Positions 7,313 to 14,400 of a stretch of 14,821 nt of DNA are shown piece after piece. The notes beneath the pieces are model-generated. The model saw nothing but the letters and a program-made list of their open reading frames with translations. It did no database searches and had not been told where the DNA came from. How positions within the stretch are numbered: position 1 is the first letter of the stretch; every line of letters starts with the position of its first letter. Source of the stretch: Bacillota bacterium (GTDB lineage: Bacteria; Bacillota; Sulfobacillia; JABLXB01); NCBI GenBank assembly GCA_024653225.1, contig JANLGA010000045.1:1-14821 (forward strand), in the 5' to 3' direction. The position numbers were made by a program, and so were the translations under genes.

Positions 7313-8629
7313 CTAGCGCGGAATGATGGTTTGCCACACCATCACGGCGGTGAGAACGACCAGGACGACCGCCTGCGCACCCGCGATGGCGTTCTCGAGG
7401 CGCGTATTCACGTGCGCCCCCATGATCTCCCTGTCGTTCACGATCTTCAGCATGACGTAAAGGATCAGCGGAAGCAGTATTCCGTTAATGGTCTGCGAGA
7501 ACAGCATGACCCCCACAAAATCCACGCGCGGGACCATTACCGTGGCCGCTCCGACGGCGACCATGAGGGTGTAGAGCCAGTAGAAGGCCTTCGATTCCCC
7601 CGACTTGACCTCGAGGCTGCCCTCGAAACCGAGCGACTCGGCGATCGCGTAGGCCGTCGTCAGAGGGAGGATTGAGGCTGCCATGAGGGAGGCGTTGACG
7701 AGCCCCGCCGCGAAAAGGAGCCCGCAGTAATCACCCGCGAGCGGCCGGAGGGCCGCGGCGGCCTGGTCCGCAGTTTCCACGCGGATCCCGGCCGGAAAGA
7801 GGACGGTCGCGCAGGCCGTCACGATGAAGAACGCCACGAAGTTGGTGAGGAATGACCCGATGTACGTGTCCAGCCTTTCCAAGGGGAGGTCCCTCGCGGT
7901 AAGGCCCTTATCGCGAATCGCCGACTGCTGGTAGAATTGCATCCAAGGCGCTATCGTAGTCCCAATGAGGGTGATAGCCATGACGACGAATTCGGGGTCC
8001 CAGGAGAAGTCCGGTTTGAACGTGCTCACGAGGACCAGCCGCCAGTCGGGCCGCGCGAGCACGCCGGAGATCACGTAGGTCGCGAACAGCACACAGAACA
8101 TCATGTAGAATCTCTCAACCACGCGGTACGAGCCTCTCACCACCAACCACCAGACGCCGAGCGCGGACAGCGGTACCGCGATATAGCGTGAGATGCCGAA
8201 TATCTCGAACCCCGCCGCTATACCCGCGAACTCCCCGGCCGTATTGGCCATGTTGGCAACGAGCAGGGCCACCATCGTGATCACGGTGAGACGAATGCCG
8301 AATGTTTCCCTTATGAGGTCACCCAGACCCTTTCCGGTCACGGTCCCCATTCTCGCGCACATTTCCTGGATGACCGCGAGGCTGAAGGTGATGATGAGCA
8401 GGAGCCACAACATTCGAAAACCGAACCTGGCGCCCGCCGCCGAATAGGTGGCTATCCCGCCGGCATCGTTGTCCACATTGCCCGTGATTATGCCGGGCCC
8501 CGCTACTGCGAGGAACAGCATCAACTTGCCCTTGAGTGTGGAAAGCCTTTTCAGTTCCTTCACCCCCGGCTCGGCGTCACCGATCTCGGGCCATGTGAAA
8601 CCGTGATGGTCGGCCACGGAAAACCACAC
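7313..8629 (-). CDS. NRAMP-family transporter, probably of the Mg2+ (NRAMP-related) branch
   Basis: A predicted inner-membrane carrier with the NRAMP/SLC11 (LeuT) fold, 438 residues and about eleven hydrophobic helices. The first-helix motif, DPGN in Mn/Fe transporters, aligns with D55-A-G-G58. The sixth-helix MPH aligns with A227-P-W229 within GTTIAPW. So the binding-site Asp is kept while the coordinating Asn and the soft Met ligand are lost. The same kind of loss marks the NRAMP-related magnesium transporters known from Clostridium acetobutylicum (NrmA) and Eggerthella lenta, so Mg2+ uptake is more likely than Mn2+ or Fe2+. The facing gene encodes a free MgtE-type Mg2+ sensor, which supports this. 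The GTG at 8629 has a poor ribosome site. In-frame GTGs at codons 5 and 23 are alternatives, because the first helix begins only near residue 35. Confidence 0.87.
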   Translation of the reverse strand: MWFSVADHHGFTWPEIGDAEPGVKELKRLSTLKGKLMLFLAVAGPGIITGNVDNDAGGIATYSAAGARFGFRMLWLLLIITFSLAVIQEMCARMGTVTGKGLGDLIRETFGIRLTVITMVALLVANMANTAGEFAGIAAGFEIFGISRYIAVPLSALGVWWLVVRGSYRVVERFYMMFCVLFATYVISGVLARPDWRLVLVSTFKPDFSWDPEFVVMAITLIGTTIAPWMQFYQQSAIRDKGLTARDLPLERLDTYIGSFLTNFVAFFIVTACATVLFPAGIRVETADQAAAALRPLAGDYCGLLFAAGLVNASLMAASILPLTTAYAIAESLGFEGSLEVKSGESKAFYWLYTLMVAVGAATVMVPRVDFVGVMLFSQTINGILLPLILYVMLKIVNDREIMGAHVNTRLENAIAGAQAVVLVVLTAVMVWQTIIPR

Positions 8630-8688
8630 AAGACTACGCGCATGGTGCTCGCCTTGGGATGGCGTAGCTCGCCGGCACTCGATTACAC

Positions 8689-8717
8689 CATATACACTAA
8701 GGCCCCTCGCCGGTCAA
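8689..8717 (-). promoter_or_regulatory. Promoter for the NRAMP-family gene
   Basis: On the minus strand, TTGACC (8717-8712) and TATATG (8694-8689) are separated by 17 bases. Transcription would start near 8682, giving a leader of about 50 bases. A 6-bp hairpin (CTACGC/GCGTAG, arms at 8662-8667 and 8634-8639) sits just before the GTG and could limit initiation. The leader is too short for an M-box Mg2+ riboswitch. Confidence 0.45.
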
Positions 8718-8753
8718 GTCAAGTGATATGTGGGTTCGTTCCGGGCCTGAGCG

Positions 8754-8764
8754 TGATAATATCA
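8754..8764. promoter_or_regulatory. TGATA-A-TATCA palindrome before the amidohydrolase gene
   Basis: Perfect 5-bp arms surround one base, 24 bases upstream of the amidohydrolase start. GATAAT inside it (8755-8760) is a 5-of-6 match to a -10 box and would put the transcript start near 8767. The matching -35 is poor (TGGGTT at 8731). The palindrome may be operator and -10 box in one, or a chance AT-rich patch. Confidence 0.3.
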
Positions 8765-8788
8765 GGACGGAGGCGAGGGGGCATCCCG

Positions 8789-10414
8789 ATGGCTACGCGG
8801 ACGTCGCAGCAGTCTGCCTTCGTGAACGGGAACTTCATCACCCTTGACGATGCGCGGCCTCGTGCGCGGGCGGCGGTGGCGGTTGACGGCAGGTTCGCGC
8901 TGGTGGGTGACACGCCGGCCGCCCTGGCGGCGGTGGGAGCGGGGTCGGCGGTGTACGACCTTCGCGGGGCGGTGGTGGTGCCCGGGTTCGTGGATGCGCA
9001 CGCCCACCCGGCCTCATTCGGGCTGGGCATCACCGACCTCGACCTCTCGAGGTCGGCGTCAGTCCGGGACGTCCTGGAACGCATCCGCTCGAGGGCTGGA
9101 GACCTCATGCCGGGGGAATGGCTTCCGGCGCACGGCTATGACCAGTCGTTGCTGGCCGAGCGGCGTCACCCTACCCTCGAGGAGCTGGATGCGGCCTGCC
9201 CGATGAACCCGCTCTACGTGAGACATGCCTCCGGCCATCTCTGCCTTGCGAACTCGATCGCGCTCAGGATGGCGGGATTGGATTCGCAAGACCCTGCGAC
9301 CTGCGACGGCCTAGGACGGGACCCGGGCACGGGCCGACCGAACGGTGTCCTGTACGGAACGGCTCAAGCACTCGTGAGGCGCTTGCGACTACCACATCCC
9401 AGGGACGAGCTGAGACGGGCCCTCGCAATCGCCGGTTCGGAAATGGCCCGGCGAGGGGTTACGTCGTGCCACGACGCCTGGCACGGCAGACTCGCGCCGT
9501 GGGAGATTGACGCGTACCGCGAAGCCCTTGAGGAGGGCCTGCTGAAGGCCAGGGTGTGCCTTATGCCGGCGGGCGCGCCGGGCGGCCACGGCTTCGGGCC
9601 GGCCGACAGTGGAGGCGGGTCGTTCCGGTGGGATACAGGCGACGATCGCGCGTTCGATGACCGGCTCAAGATCGGCCCCCCCAAGTTCTTCGTGGATGGT
9701 TCGATCACCGCCGGAACGGCAGCTTTTTCGGGTCGCTCCGCCTACGCCGTGCCCGCCGGGGTGAATCGGGCCGAGATTCGCGCGATGGTAGCCGCCCTGG
9801 AGCGAGGACATCGCGTCGCCGCCCATGCCGTGGGAGACGTCGCGGTCGAGGCCGCCGTGGCGGCGATAGAGCGGTCATCCCGGGCGCGGCGGGGGCATCG
9901 GATGGAGCACTGCGGGATGGCCGGGCCGGGGGCGATCCATCGGATGGCCCGCCTCGGCATCGTCGTGGTGACGCAGCCCTCGTTCGTCAGCGAAAAGGGA
10001 GACGTGTACGCCGAAGTACTCGGGGACGACGGGGCGCGCAGGTTGTTCCCGGTGCGGTCCCTGTTGGCGGGGGGCGTGACGGTCGCGTTCGGCACGGACC
10101 TCCCGGCGTCGGCGGCGACCCCGATTCAGCAGATCCACGACGCGGTCAACCGGCTCACGGCGAGCGGGCAGTCCCTCGGAGACGACGAGAGGATATCGGC
10201 CCGACAGGCCCTGTGGTGTCTCACGGTCGGCGGCGCGTGCGCCTCCCTGGAAGCCCACGCCAAGGGGCGCATTCGCGAGGGGATGTATGCCGACATGACG
10301 GTCTTGTCCGACGATCCGACCCGCGTGTCACCGGGGGGGATCGGGGATATCGAAGTGATCGCGACAGTGGTGGGCGGTATGCCCGTATTCTCCGCTCCCG
10401 CCCTGGGATGGTAG
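8789..10414 (+). CDS. Amidohydrolase family 3 metal-dependent hydrolase (YtcJ/NfdA-like)
   Basis: A cytosolic metal-dependent hydrolase of the urease/amidohydrolase superfamily, 541 residues, the usual length for YtcJ-type proteins. The metal-binding HxH is at 71-73 in VVVPGFVDAHAH. KFFVDGS at 299-305 carries the lysine-aspartate region of the active site. Further ligands fit H346 (AAHAVGD), H374 (MEHCGM) and D437 (FGTDLPA). The C-terminal GRIREGMYADMTVLSDDP stretch is the second half of the small beta-sandwich. Characterised relatives cleave N-substituted formamides or related amides, but substrates vary widely and none can be assigned. Start ATG 8789 has GGCGAGGGG eight bases upstream. An open frame continues to 8603 but that part overlaps the divergent gene and is not conserved-looking. 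The gene stands alone between a divergent transporter and a convergent operon. Confidence 0.92.
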   Translation: MATRTSQQSAFVNGNFITLDDARPRARAAVAVDGRFALVGDTPAALAAVGAGSAVYDLRGAVVVPGFVDAHAHPASFGLGITDLDLSRSASVRDVLERIRSRAGDLMPGEWLPAHGYDQSLLAERRHPTLEELDAACPMNPLYVRHASGHLCLANSIALRMAGLDSQDPATCDGLGRDPGTGRPNGVLYGTAQALVRRLRLPHPRDELRRALAIAGSEMARRGVTSCHDAWHGRLAPWEIDAYREALEEGLLKARVCLMPAGAPGGHGFGPADSGGGSFRWDTGDDRAFDDRLKIGPPKFFVDGSITAGTAAFSGRSAYAVPAGVNRAEIRAMVAALERGHRVAAHAVGDVAVEAAVAAIERSSRARRGHRMEHCGMAGPGAIHRMARLGIVVVTQPSFVSEKGDVYAEVLGDDGARRLFPVRSLLAGGVTVAFGTDLPASAATPIQQIHDAVNRLTASGQSLGDDERISARQALWCLTVGGACASLEAHAKGRIREGMYADMTVLSDDPTRVSPGGIGDIEVIATVVGGMPVFSAPALGW

Positions 10415-10442
10415 GCCGCCGAGCGGCCCACCTTGTGGTGGG
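10414..10442. terminator. Twin hairpins between convergent genes
   Basis: GGCCGC/CGA/GCGGCC (10414-10428) is followed at once by CCCACC/TTGT/GGTGGG (10427-10442), overlapping by two bases. They occupy the 33-base gap between the amidohydrolase and PilZ stop codons and could terminate both transcripts. Neither has a U-tract, so Rho-dependent or mere 3'-end stabilisation is possible. Confidence 0.4.
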
Positions 10443-10447
10443 ACCGG

Positions 10448-11119
10448 CTACCGGCGCGAAGAGCGCAGGGCGCGCGAGCCTTCCAGGATGACCCGGTTGA
10501 CGAATGTCCTGAAATCGGGCGACGGGCGGGCGAAGGCCGCGCCAGTTATCCAGCAGGTCAGGGTCCGCTCATTGCGGTTCACGGTGCACGGTATCTCTCC
10601 GAAGTCCTTCCACCCGGGGGCATCGATCGACACCCCCAATGTCAGTCCCTCGGGAAGCCTGATGGGCGTGGAGAAGGCGAGACCGGACGTCCCGATGTCC
10701 AACGTGCGGCCCTGCCCCAGTGCTTCGACGCCAGTGAGGTCGTGTCCGCCGAAATCCAGGAGTCGGTATGAGATCGGGGCGTCGAATGGCACTCTCACCG
10801 AGTGCCGCCTCTCCCTGTGCACGATCCGTCCGAGTGGGAAGAGGCGAACGTCCGTCGGACCGAATCGCACGGCGAAGCCGGCCAGCGCCCGCAGCCCGGT
10901 GGGGGTATACACCTGGGCCTTGAAGGTCCCGTGCCGGGGGCACTGCGAATCCGGCGCTATCGTAACGCACACGCCGTCGTCACCCGGGGAGATCACCCCC
11001 GAGACATGATGCGCGGTTTCCAAGTCCGTGAACCAGATATCCACTCTCGCCCCCGGGGACCGCATTATGGCCTGCAGGTGAAGCTTATCGGTCTCCGTCG
11101 GACCGCCGCGCACGTTCAC
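10448..11119 (-). CDS. PilZ-domain protein (cyclic-di-GMP receptor, YcgR-like layout)
   Basis: A predicted cytosolic c-di-GMP-binding protein of 223 residues. A PilZN/YcgR-N-like beta domain (about 12-98) precedes the PilZ domain (about 100-212). The RxxxR motif is R105-HSV-R109. The second motif, usually D/N-x-S-x-x-G, reads DIGTSG (141-146), with Gly for Ser. That change is tolerated in some PilZ proteins, so binding is likely but not sure. PilZN-PilZ proteins usually act on flagellar motility, exopolysaccharide synthesis or surface behaviour. None of those genes is present here. The GTG start overlaps the TGA of the upstream flavin-protein gene (GTGA, 11116-11119), so translation is probably coupled. 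It is the last gene of a three-gene minus-strand operon. Confidence 0.88.
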   Translation of the reverse strand: MNVRGGPTETDKLHLQAIMRSPGARVDIWFTDLETAHHVSGVISPGDDGVCVTIAPDSQCPRHGTFKAQVYTPTGLRALAGFAVRFGPTDVRLFPLGRIVHRERRHSVRVPFDAPISYRLLDFGGHDLTGVEALGQGRTLDIGTSGLAFSTPIRLPEGLTLGVSIDAPGWKDFGEIPCTVNRNERTLTCWITGAAFARPSPDFRTFVNRVILEGSRALRSSRR

Positions 11120-11589
11120 CGCCCCCGTTCGGCGGAATTCTTCTTCCCTGTCACGCGCTCCACGACCAGCTTGAGAACCGCGGTGCCGGCCGCCGCGGAC
11201 GGAGCGACAGTCCCCGAGAGGGCGGGCGCGTACTTCGAGGCGAACGCCTCAAGCGCCGCCACCTTCTCCGCGGGATCGTCCACGGTTTGGATCGTCCCGA
11301 ACGCTATGGCGCTTCGATACGTGAATGATACTTCGCAGGCGGAATCGGCGGGCAGCACCGCGCCCGGCTCGTCAACCTCGAAGCACGCGCGCGGATTGTT
11401 CGAAGCGGCCTGTGCCTTGAGGCCTTCCGCCGATGAGTGGATGTATATGGCTCCCTGCCGATATACGAAGTTCACGGGGACGACGTAGGGGCGGCCGTCC
11501 GGAAGGACGAGACCCAGGCGCCCCACGGGGGATTGGCGCAACAGTGCCGCCGTCTCGGATTCGCTCATCGCCCTGTCGGCTCTTCGCAC
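11116..11589 (-). CDS. Pyridoxamine 5'-phosphate oxidase-related FMN protein (NimA-like)
   Basis: A small protein (157 residues) with the split-barrel flavin-binding fold. The opening RADRAMSESETAALLRQ, then GRLGLVLPDGRPYVVPVNF and IYIHSSAEGLKAQ are typical of Bacillota members annotated as pyridoxamine-phosphate oxidase family or nitroimidazole-resistance NimA-like. Such proteins usually bind FMN, F420 or haem and reduce small substrates, though most are uncharacterised. True PdxH activity is unlikely given the short length. The start GTG 11589 has GAAGGAG (11607-11601), 11 bases upstream. ATG at 11568 is the alternative. The open frame reaching 11682 overlaps the upstream gene and is rejected. 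It sits 32 bases after the ferredoxin-containing reductase gene, which could donate electrons, though this is inference. Confidence 0.85.
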   Translation of the reverse strand: MRRADRAMSESETAALLRQSPVGRLGLVLPDGRPYVVPVNFVYRQGAIYIHSSAEGLKAQAASNNPRACFEVDEPGAVLPADSACEVSFTYRSAIAFGTIQTVDDPAEKVAALEAFASKYAPALSGTVAPSAAAGTAVLKLVVERVTGKKNSAERGR

Positions 11590-11621
11590 GATCGCACTCG
11601 CTCCTTCGATGACGTCGAACC

Positions 11622-12569
11622 TCAGGCCAGCCTCAACGCGAACTCGGGGCAGACGGGGCAACAGTACCCGCAGAGTATGCACTTCGCACCATCCACGACC
11701 GCCGTGCCCCCGAATACCTTGATGGCCGAGTTAGGGCAAACCCTCTCGCACGTTCCACATCCCTTGCAGAACCTCTGCACGCGCAGCGACTTATTCACCT
11801 TGCCGATTCTCGACAGGGTCTCTTCCGGGACCTGCCTGCCTTCGAACACCGCGATATCGGCGTCCACTTCGTGCCGGGAAAGCATCCCCACGGCGACGGA
11901 GGAAACGGGCAATCGCAGCACGAACTCGAGGGCCTCCCTGAACCTGTCAATCAAGTGGCCGCCCGCCAGGGCCTTCTGGGCGACGACGCCCTTGCCGTTG
12001 CCGGCCGCTCGTTCGATGGCCGACACCATGTCGTCCAGATCCCCGCTCACGATTCCGGTGCCCTCGATGTTGACTACAGGCATGATCACGTCGATTTCGG
12101 CCATCTCCGCCGCGGCTCTAACCACTTCCACGGAGTGGGTCGAGACGCCGACGGCGCGAATCAACCCTTCGGCCTTCGCATCGCAGAGACACCGAATGGC
12201 TTCCCTTCTCTCGACGAACACCCCGGGCGTCACCCGAGCGGCGTGGAGGTACATGATGTCAATCCGCTCGACCCCCATCTCCGCGGCAGCCTGTTCGATT
12301 GCCTCGCGCATCCCCCTATAGTCGGCCGCCTGCGCTTTCGTCGCTATGACCACCGTGCCGCGGCGTTCGCGGAGGGCCTCCCGTATGTACGGGTACGTCT
12401 TGTACACTTGGGCCGTGTCTATGAAATTCACTCCGCGGTCAAGGCAGTACCCTATGAGGGCGGCGCCCTCGCGCAGCGGCATGTCCGCCTGAAGGGGGCC
12501 GATGGGCAACGCCCCGTAACACAGCGTCGAGACACTGATCCCCGTATTGCCGAGATTCCTGACTTCCAC
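11622..12569 (-). CDS. Aldo/keto reductase with C-terminal 2x[4Fe-4S] ferredoxin domain
   Basis: A predicted cytosolic oxidoreductase of 315 residues. The AKR barrel (about 1-255) keeps the catalytic tetrad: Asp51 and Tyr56 (FIDTAQVY), Lys78 (IATKAQ) and His109 (MYLHAARV). The tail (about 260-315) has two cluster motifs, C268/C271/C274/C278P and C297/C300/C303/C307P, with an additional C304. Fusions of this kind are common in anaerobic Bacillota and suggest electron exchange with ferredoxin rather than plain NAD(P)H chemistry. The substrate is unknown. The start GTG 12569 has GGCGGGGGTG seven bases upstream. The frame stays open to 12758 but runs through the divergent promoter. It is the first gene of the operon with the FMN protein and the PilZ protein, and is divergent from the FmdB-like gene. 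Confidence 0.92.
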   Translation of the reverse strand: MEVRNLGNTGISVSTLCYGALPIGPLQADMPLREGAALIGYCLDRGVNFIDTAQVYKTYPYIREALRERRGTVVIATKAQAADYRGMREAIEQAAAEMGVERIDIMYLHAARVTPGVFVERREAIRCLCDAKAEGLIRAVGVSTHSVEVVRAAAEMAEIDVIMPVVNIEGTGIVSGDLDDMVSAIERAAGNGKGVVAQKALAGGHLIDRFREALEFVLRLPVSSVAVGMLSRHEVDADIAVFEGRQVPEETLSRIGKVNKSLRVQRFCKGCGTCERVCPNSAIKVFGGTAVVDGAKCILCGYCCPVCPEFALRLA

Positions 12570-12636
12570 GCAAGAACACCCCCGCCCGTCAGCGACGAGA
12601 GTTCCATGTGAGAACCGAAAAACCCTGCACCGCAAC

Positions 12637-12665
12637 TTGACACCGGCGTCGCACGTCGGTAGAAT
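12637..12665 (+). promoter_or_regulatory. Strong sigma-A promoter for the FmdB-like gene
   Basis: TTGACA (12637-12642, perfect) and TAGAAT (12660-12665, 5 of 6) are spaced exactly 17 bases apart. This is the best promoter match in the window. Transcription would begin near 12672, giving a leader of about 33 bases that contains GAGGTGAG before the ATG. Confidence 0.75.
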
Positions 12666-12704
12666 CCCTGGTGAATACCAGGAACGACCGCGAGGTGAGA
12701 CGCA

Positions 12705-12971
12705 ATGCCGCTGTACGAGTACGAGTGTGACAAGTGTGGCAGGTTCGAGGTGTGGCAAAGCATTACGTCCACTCCGCTGTCCGAATGCCCCAAGTGCGGC
12801 GGGAGGACGAGGAAGCTAATCGCCGGGAGCGTCGGCATAATATTCAAGGGCTCGGGCTTCCACTGCACGGATTACCGGAAGAAGACCCCGGAGGAAGGCG
12901 CCGGTCGCAAGGAAGCCGGAGACGCGAAGGAACCATCCAAGGCCGGCGGCGAATCTGGGAAGAAGGAGTGA
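12705..12971 (+). CDS. FmdB-family zinc-ribbon protein
   Basis: A small protein (88 residues) with the CxxC_CxxC_SSSS/FmdB zinc ribbon at its N-terminus: MPLYEYECDKCG, with C8/C11 and C28/C31 as zinc ligands. The family's downstream FKGSGFHCTDY (47-57) is also present. The remaining 30 residues are a charged, low-complexity tail rich in Lys, Glu and Gly, as in other members. The family takes its name from a putative regulator of the fmd formamidase/amidase locus, but function is unproven. An amidohydrolase lies 2.3 kb away, which I consider coincidence. ATG 12705 has GAGGTGAG six bases upstream. The gene is monocistronic and has its own near-consensus promoter. Confidence 0.9.
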   Translation: MPLYEYECDKCGRFEVWQSITSTPLSECPKCGGRTRKLIAGSVGIIFKGSGFHCTDYRKKTPEEGAGRKEAGDAKEPSKAGGESGKKE

Positions 12972-12998
12972 CCCACGGCCGGAGCCGTTCCCAGGGCC

Positions 12999-14303
12999 TC
13001 ACCCCGCATCGGCCGTTGCCCCGCCGGAGGCGGCCGTGGTGCCGCCGCCCGCCCCGCGGAAGATGTGGCGGAATCTCTTGAGCGGAATGACGGCGGAAGG
13101 CCAAACCGCCAGGAAGAGCGTAGCCACGATGCCGGCGGAAAACCCGTTGTTGTACAGGTTCATTCCGCCGTGCGCCCGTCCGACGTGCATGACCAACGCG
13201 GTGTGGACGAAGCCGGCCAGAAAGCCCGCGGCGGCACCGAATACCCCGGCGACCGGGGACAGCGCCGTTCCGAAGAGCGCCGCAAGGAGCGCTCCGGGCG
13301 AGGAGACGTCCCAAACCATGATGGAGGAAGCCACGAGGACCCCGGCCATGACGGGCAACATGGTCCTCGGGTGCTTACCGTATGCGGCGAAACCCGCCAT
13401 CGTGAGCAAAGCGCCCGCGGTCGGGCCGTTGAAGGTGCCCCCGCACAGGTGCATGTAGCACCAGCCCACGTACCCTACAATGCCCATGTTGAAGAGCGTC
13501 GCGGACCAGCCGGCGAGCTCGGTGAAGTCTGTCGGGAGTCGCCCCGTGGAAGCGAGTATCCTCCCGTAGCGCGAGGGGATACCCCCGGCCGATATTAAGG
13601 CGGCGACGCAGGCCGCTCCGAACGCGAGAAAGAACGCGCGGCTCAGCCACGACGAACCGTGAACCGACCAGAAGAAAACGGGCTCGAAACTGTGCGAGAA
13701 ACTGGACTTGAGGGCGAACACTATCGTTCCCAGGAAACCCGCCGACAACCCCATGTTGTACAGGTTCAGGCCCATGTGGCATCGGTACAACACCGGGGCG
13801 AGCAGCGGCGCTGCCAAGCCGGTGCAAAGCCCCACGAGTACCGCGGGAACCCACCCCCACCCGAGTCCGTAAGCCGCCTGGCTGACCACCGGGGCCAGGG
13901 CCGTGCCGAACATGGCGGAGGTGAGCGACTCGCGGAAGTTGCGCCCCGTCACGAGTGCGCCGAGATACGACCCCCCCAGGATGGGCGCTATGTTGAGCAC
14001 GTTCTTTCCGAAGAGGGCGAACCCGGTCATGGTGAGGATACCCGCCACTTCGGGACCCCTGGGCTTGACCCGCCAGAGTACCGTCAGCAGAACGCCCACC
14101 ATCCCGACGAGGCCGGCGTTGACGAGGGCGGCCCCAAGACCCCCAACGGCTACGTAGTCGGTGATTAGTAGACCGGGGCTGGCGAGTATCTTTCGGAGGC
14201 CGGGCACGAACGCGACGGGCTCCAGGACGATCCCCGCGAGGATGAGGAGCGCCTCGAACGAGGCCAGGATCACTGCTTCGGGATGAAACCGGATCTCTCG
14301 CAT
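12999..14303 (-). CDS. DUF1576 integral membrane protein with internal duplication
   Basis: An uncharacterised polytopic membrane protein of 434 residues with about eleven hydrophobic segments and a Gly/Ala-rich tail. Two halves repeat with a shift of about 210 residues: KILASPGLLITDY (38-50) with RILASTGRLPTDF (248-260), NAGLVG with NMGIVG, TMTGFALFGK (91-100) with TMAGFAAYGK (301-310), FGTALAPV with FGTALSPV, and NLYNMGLSAG (180-189) with NLYNNGFSAG (382-391). Two-fold repeats with buried conserved Asn and Gly are usual in channels and secondary transporters, so transport is likely, but the substrate is unknown. ATG 14303 is chosen. GGAGG (14322-14318) is 14 bases upstream, somewhat far. 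The frame remains open to a TTG at 14372, which falls in a promoter -10 box. The neighbouring convergent gene is the FmdB-like gene, 27 bases away. Confidence 0.88.
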   Translation of the reverse strand: MREIRFHPEAVILASFEALLILAGIVLEPVAFVPGLRKILASPGLLITDYVAVGGLGAALVNAGLVGMVGVLLTVLWRVKPRGPEVAGILTMTGFALFGKNVLNIAPILGGSYLGALVTGRNFRESLTSAMFGTALAPVVSQAAYGLGWGWVPAVLVGLCTGLAAPLLAPVLYRCHMGLNLYNMGLSAGFLGTIVFALKSSFSHSFEPVFFWSVHGSSWLSRAFFLAFGAACVAALISAGGIPSRYGRILASTGRLPTDFTELAGWSATLFNMGIVGYVGWCYMHLCGGTFNGPTAGALLTMAGFAAYGKHPRTMLPVMAGVLVASSIMVWDVSSPGALLAALFGTALSPVAGVFGAAAGFLAGFVHTALVMHVGRAHGGMNLYNNGFSAGIVATLFLAVWPSAVIPLKRFRHIFRGAGGGTTAASGGATADAG

Positions 14304-14370
14304 CGGGGAGATGACAGCCTCCAGGCACCGCCTCGCGCGGTAGTTATTCAGGCAGCCGGTCGTCAAGTCC

Positions 14371-14400
14371 AATCTAGCAGACGAATGCCGGGGAGGTCAA
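14371..14400 (-). promoter_or_regulatory. Promoter for the DUF1576 gene
   Basis: On the minus strand TTGACC (14400-14395) and TAGATT (14376-14371) are 18 bases apart. The -35 box overlaps the TGA stop of the small upstream ORF, so the membrane protein gene can be transcribed separately. The expected start near 14364 gives a leader of about 60 bases and argues against translation from the TTG at 14372. Confidence 0.45.

Noticed and set aside
8603..8788. N-terminal extension of the amidohydrolase by 62 codons
   Set aside because: It would overlap the NRAMP start and promoter, and is unlike the family N-terminus. ATG 8789 has a good ribosome site and begins the conserved fold.
12570..12758. N-terminal extension of the aldo/keto reductase
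   Set aside because: It runs across the TTGACA/TAGAAT promoter and into the FmdB-like gene. GTG 12569 has a good ribosome site.
12705..12971. FmdB-like gene as regulator of the amidohydrolase
   Set aside because: The shared amidase theme comes only from the family name. The genes are 2.3 kb apart with an unrelated operon between them.
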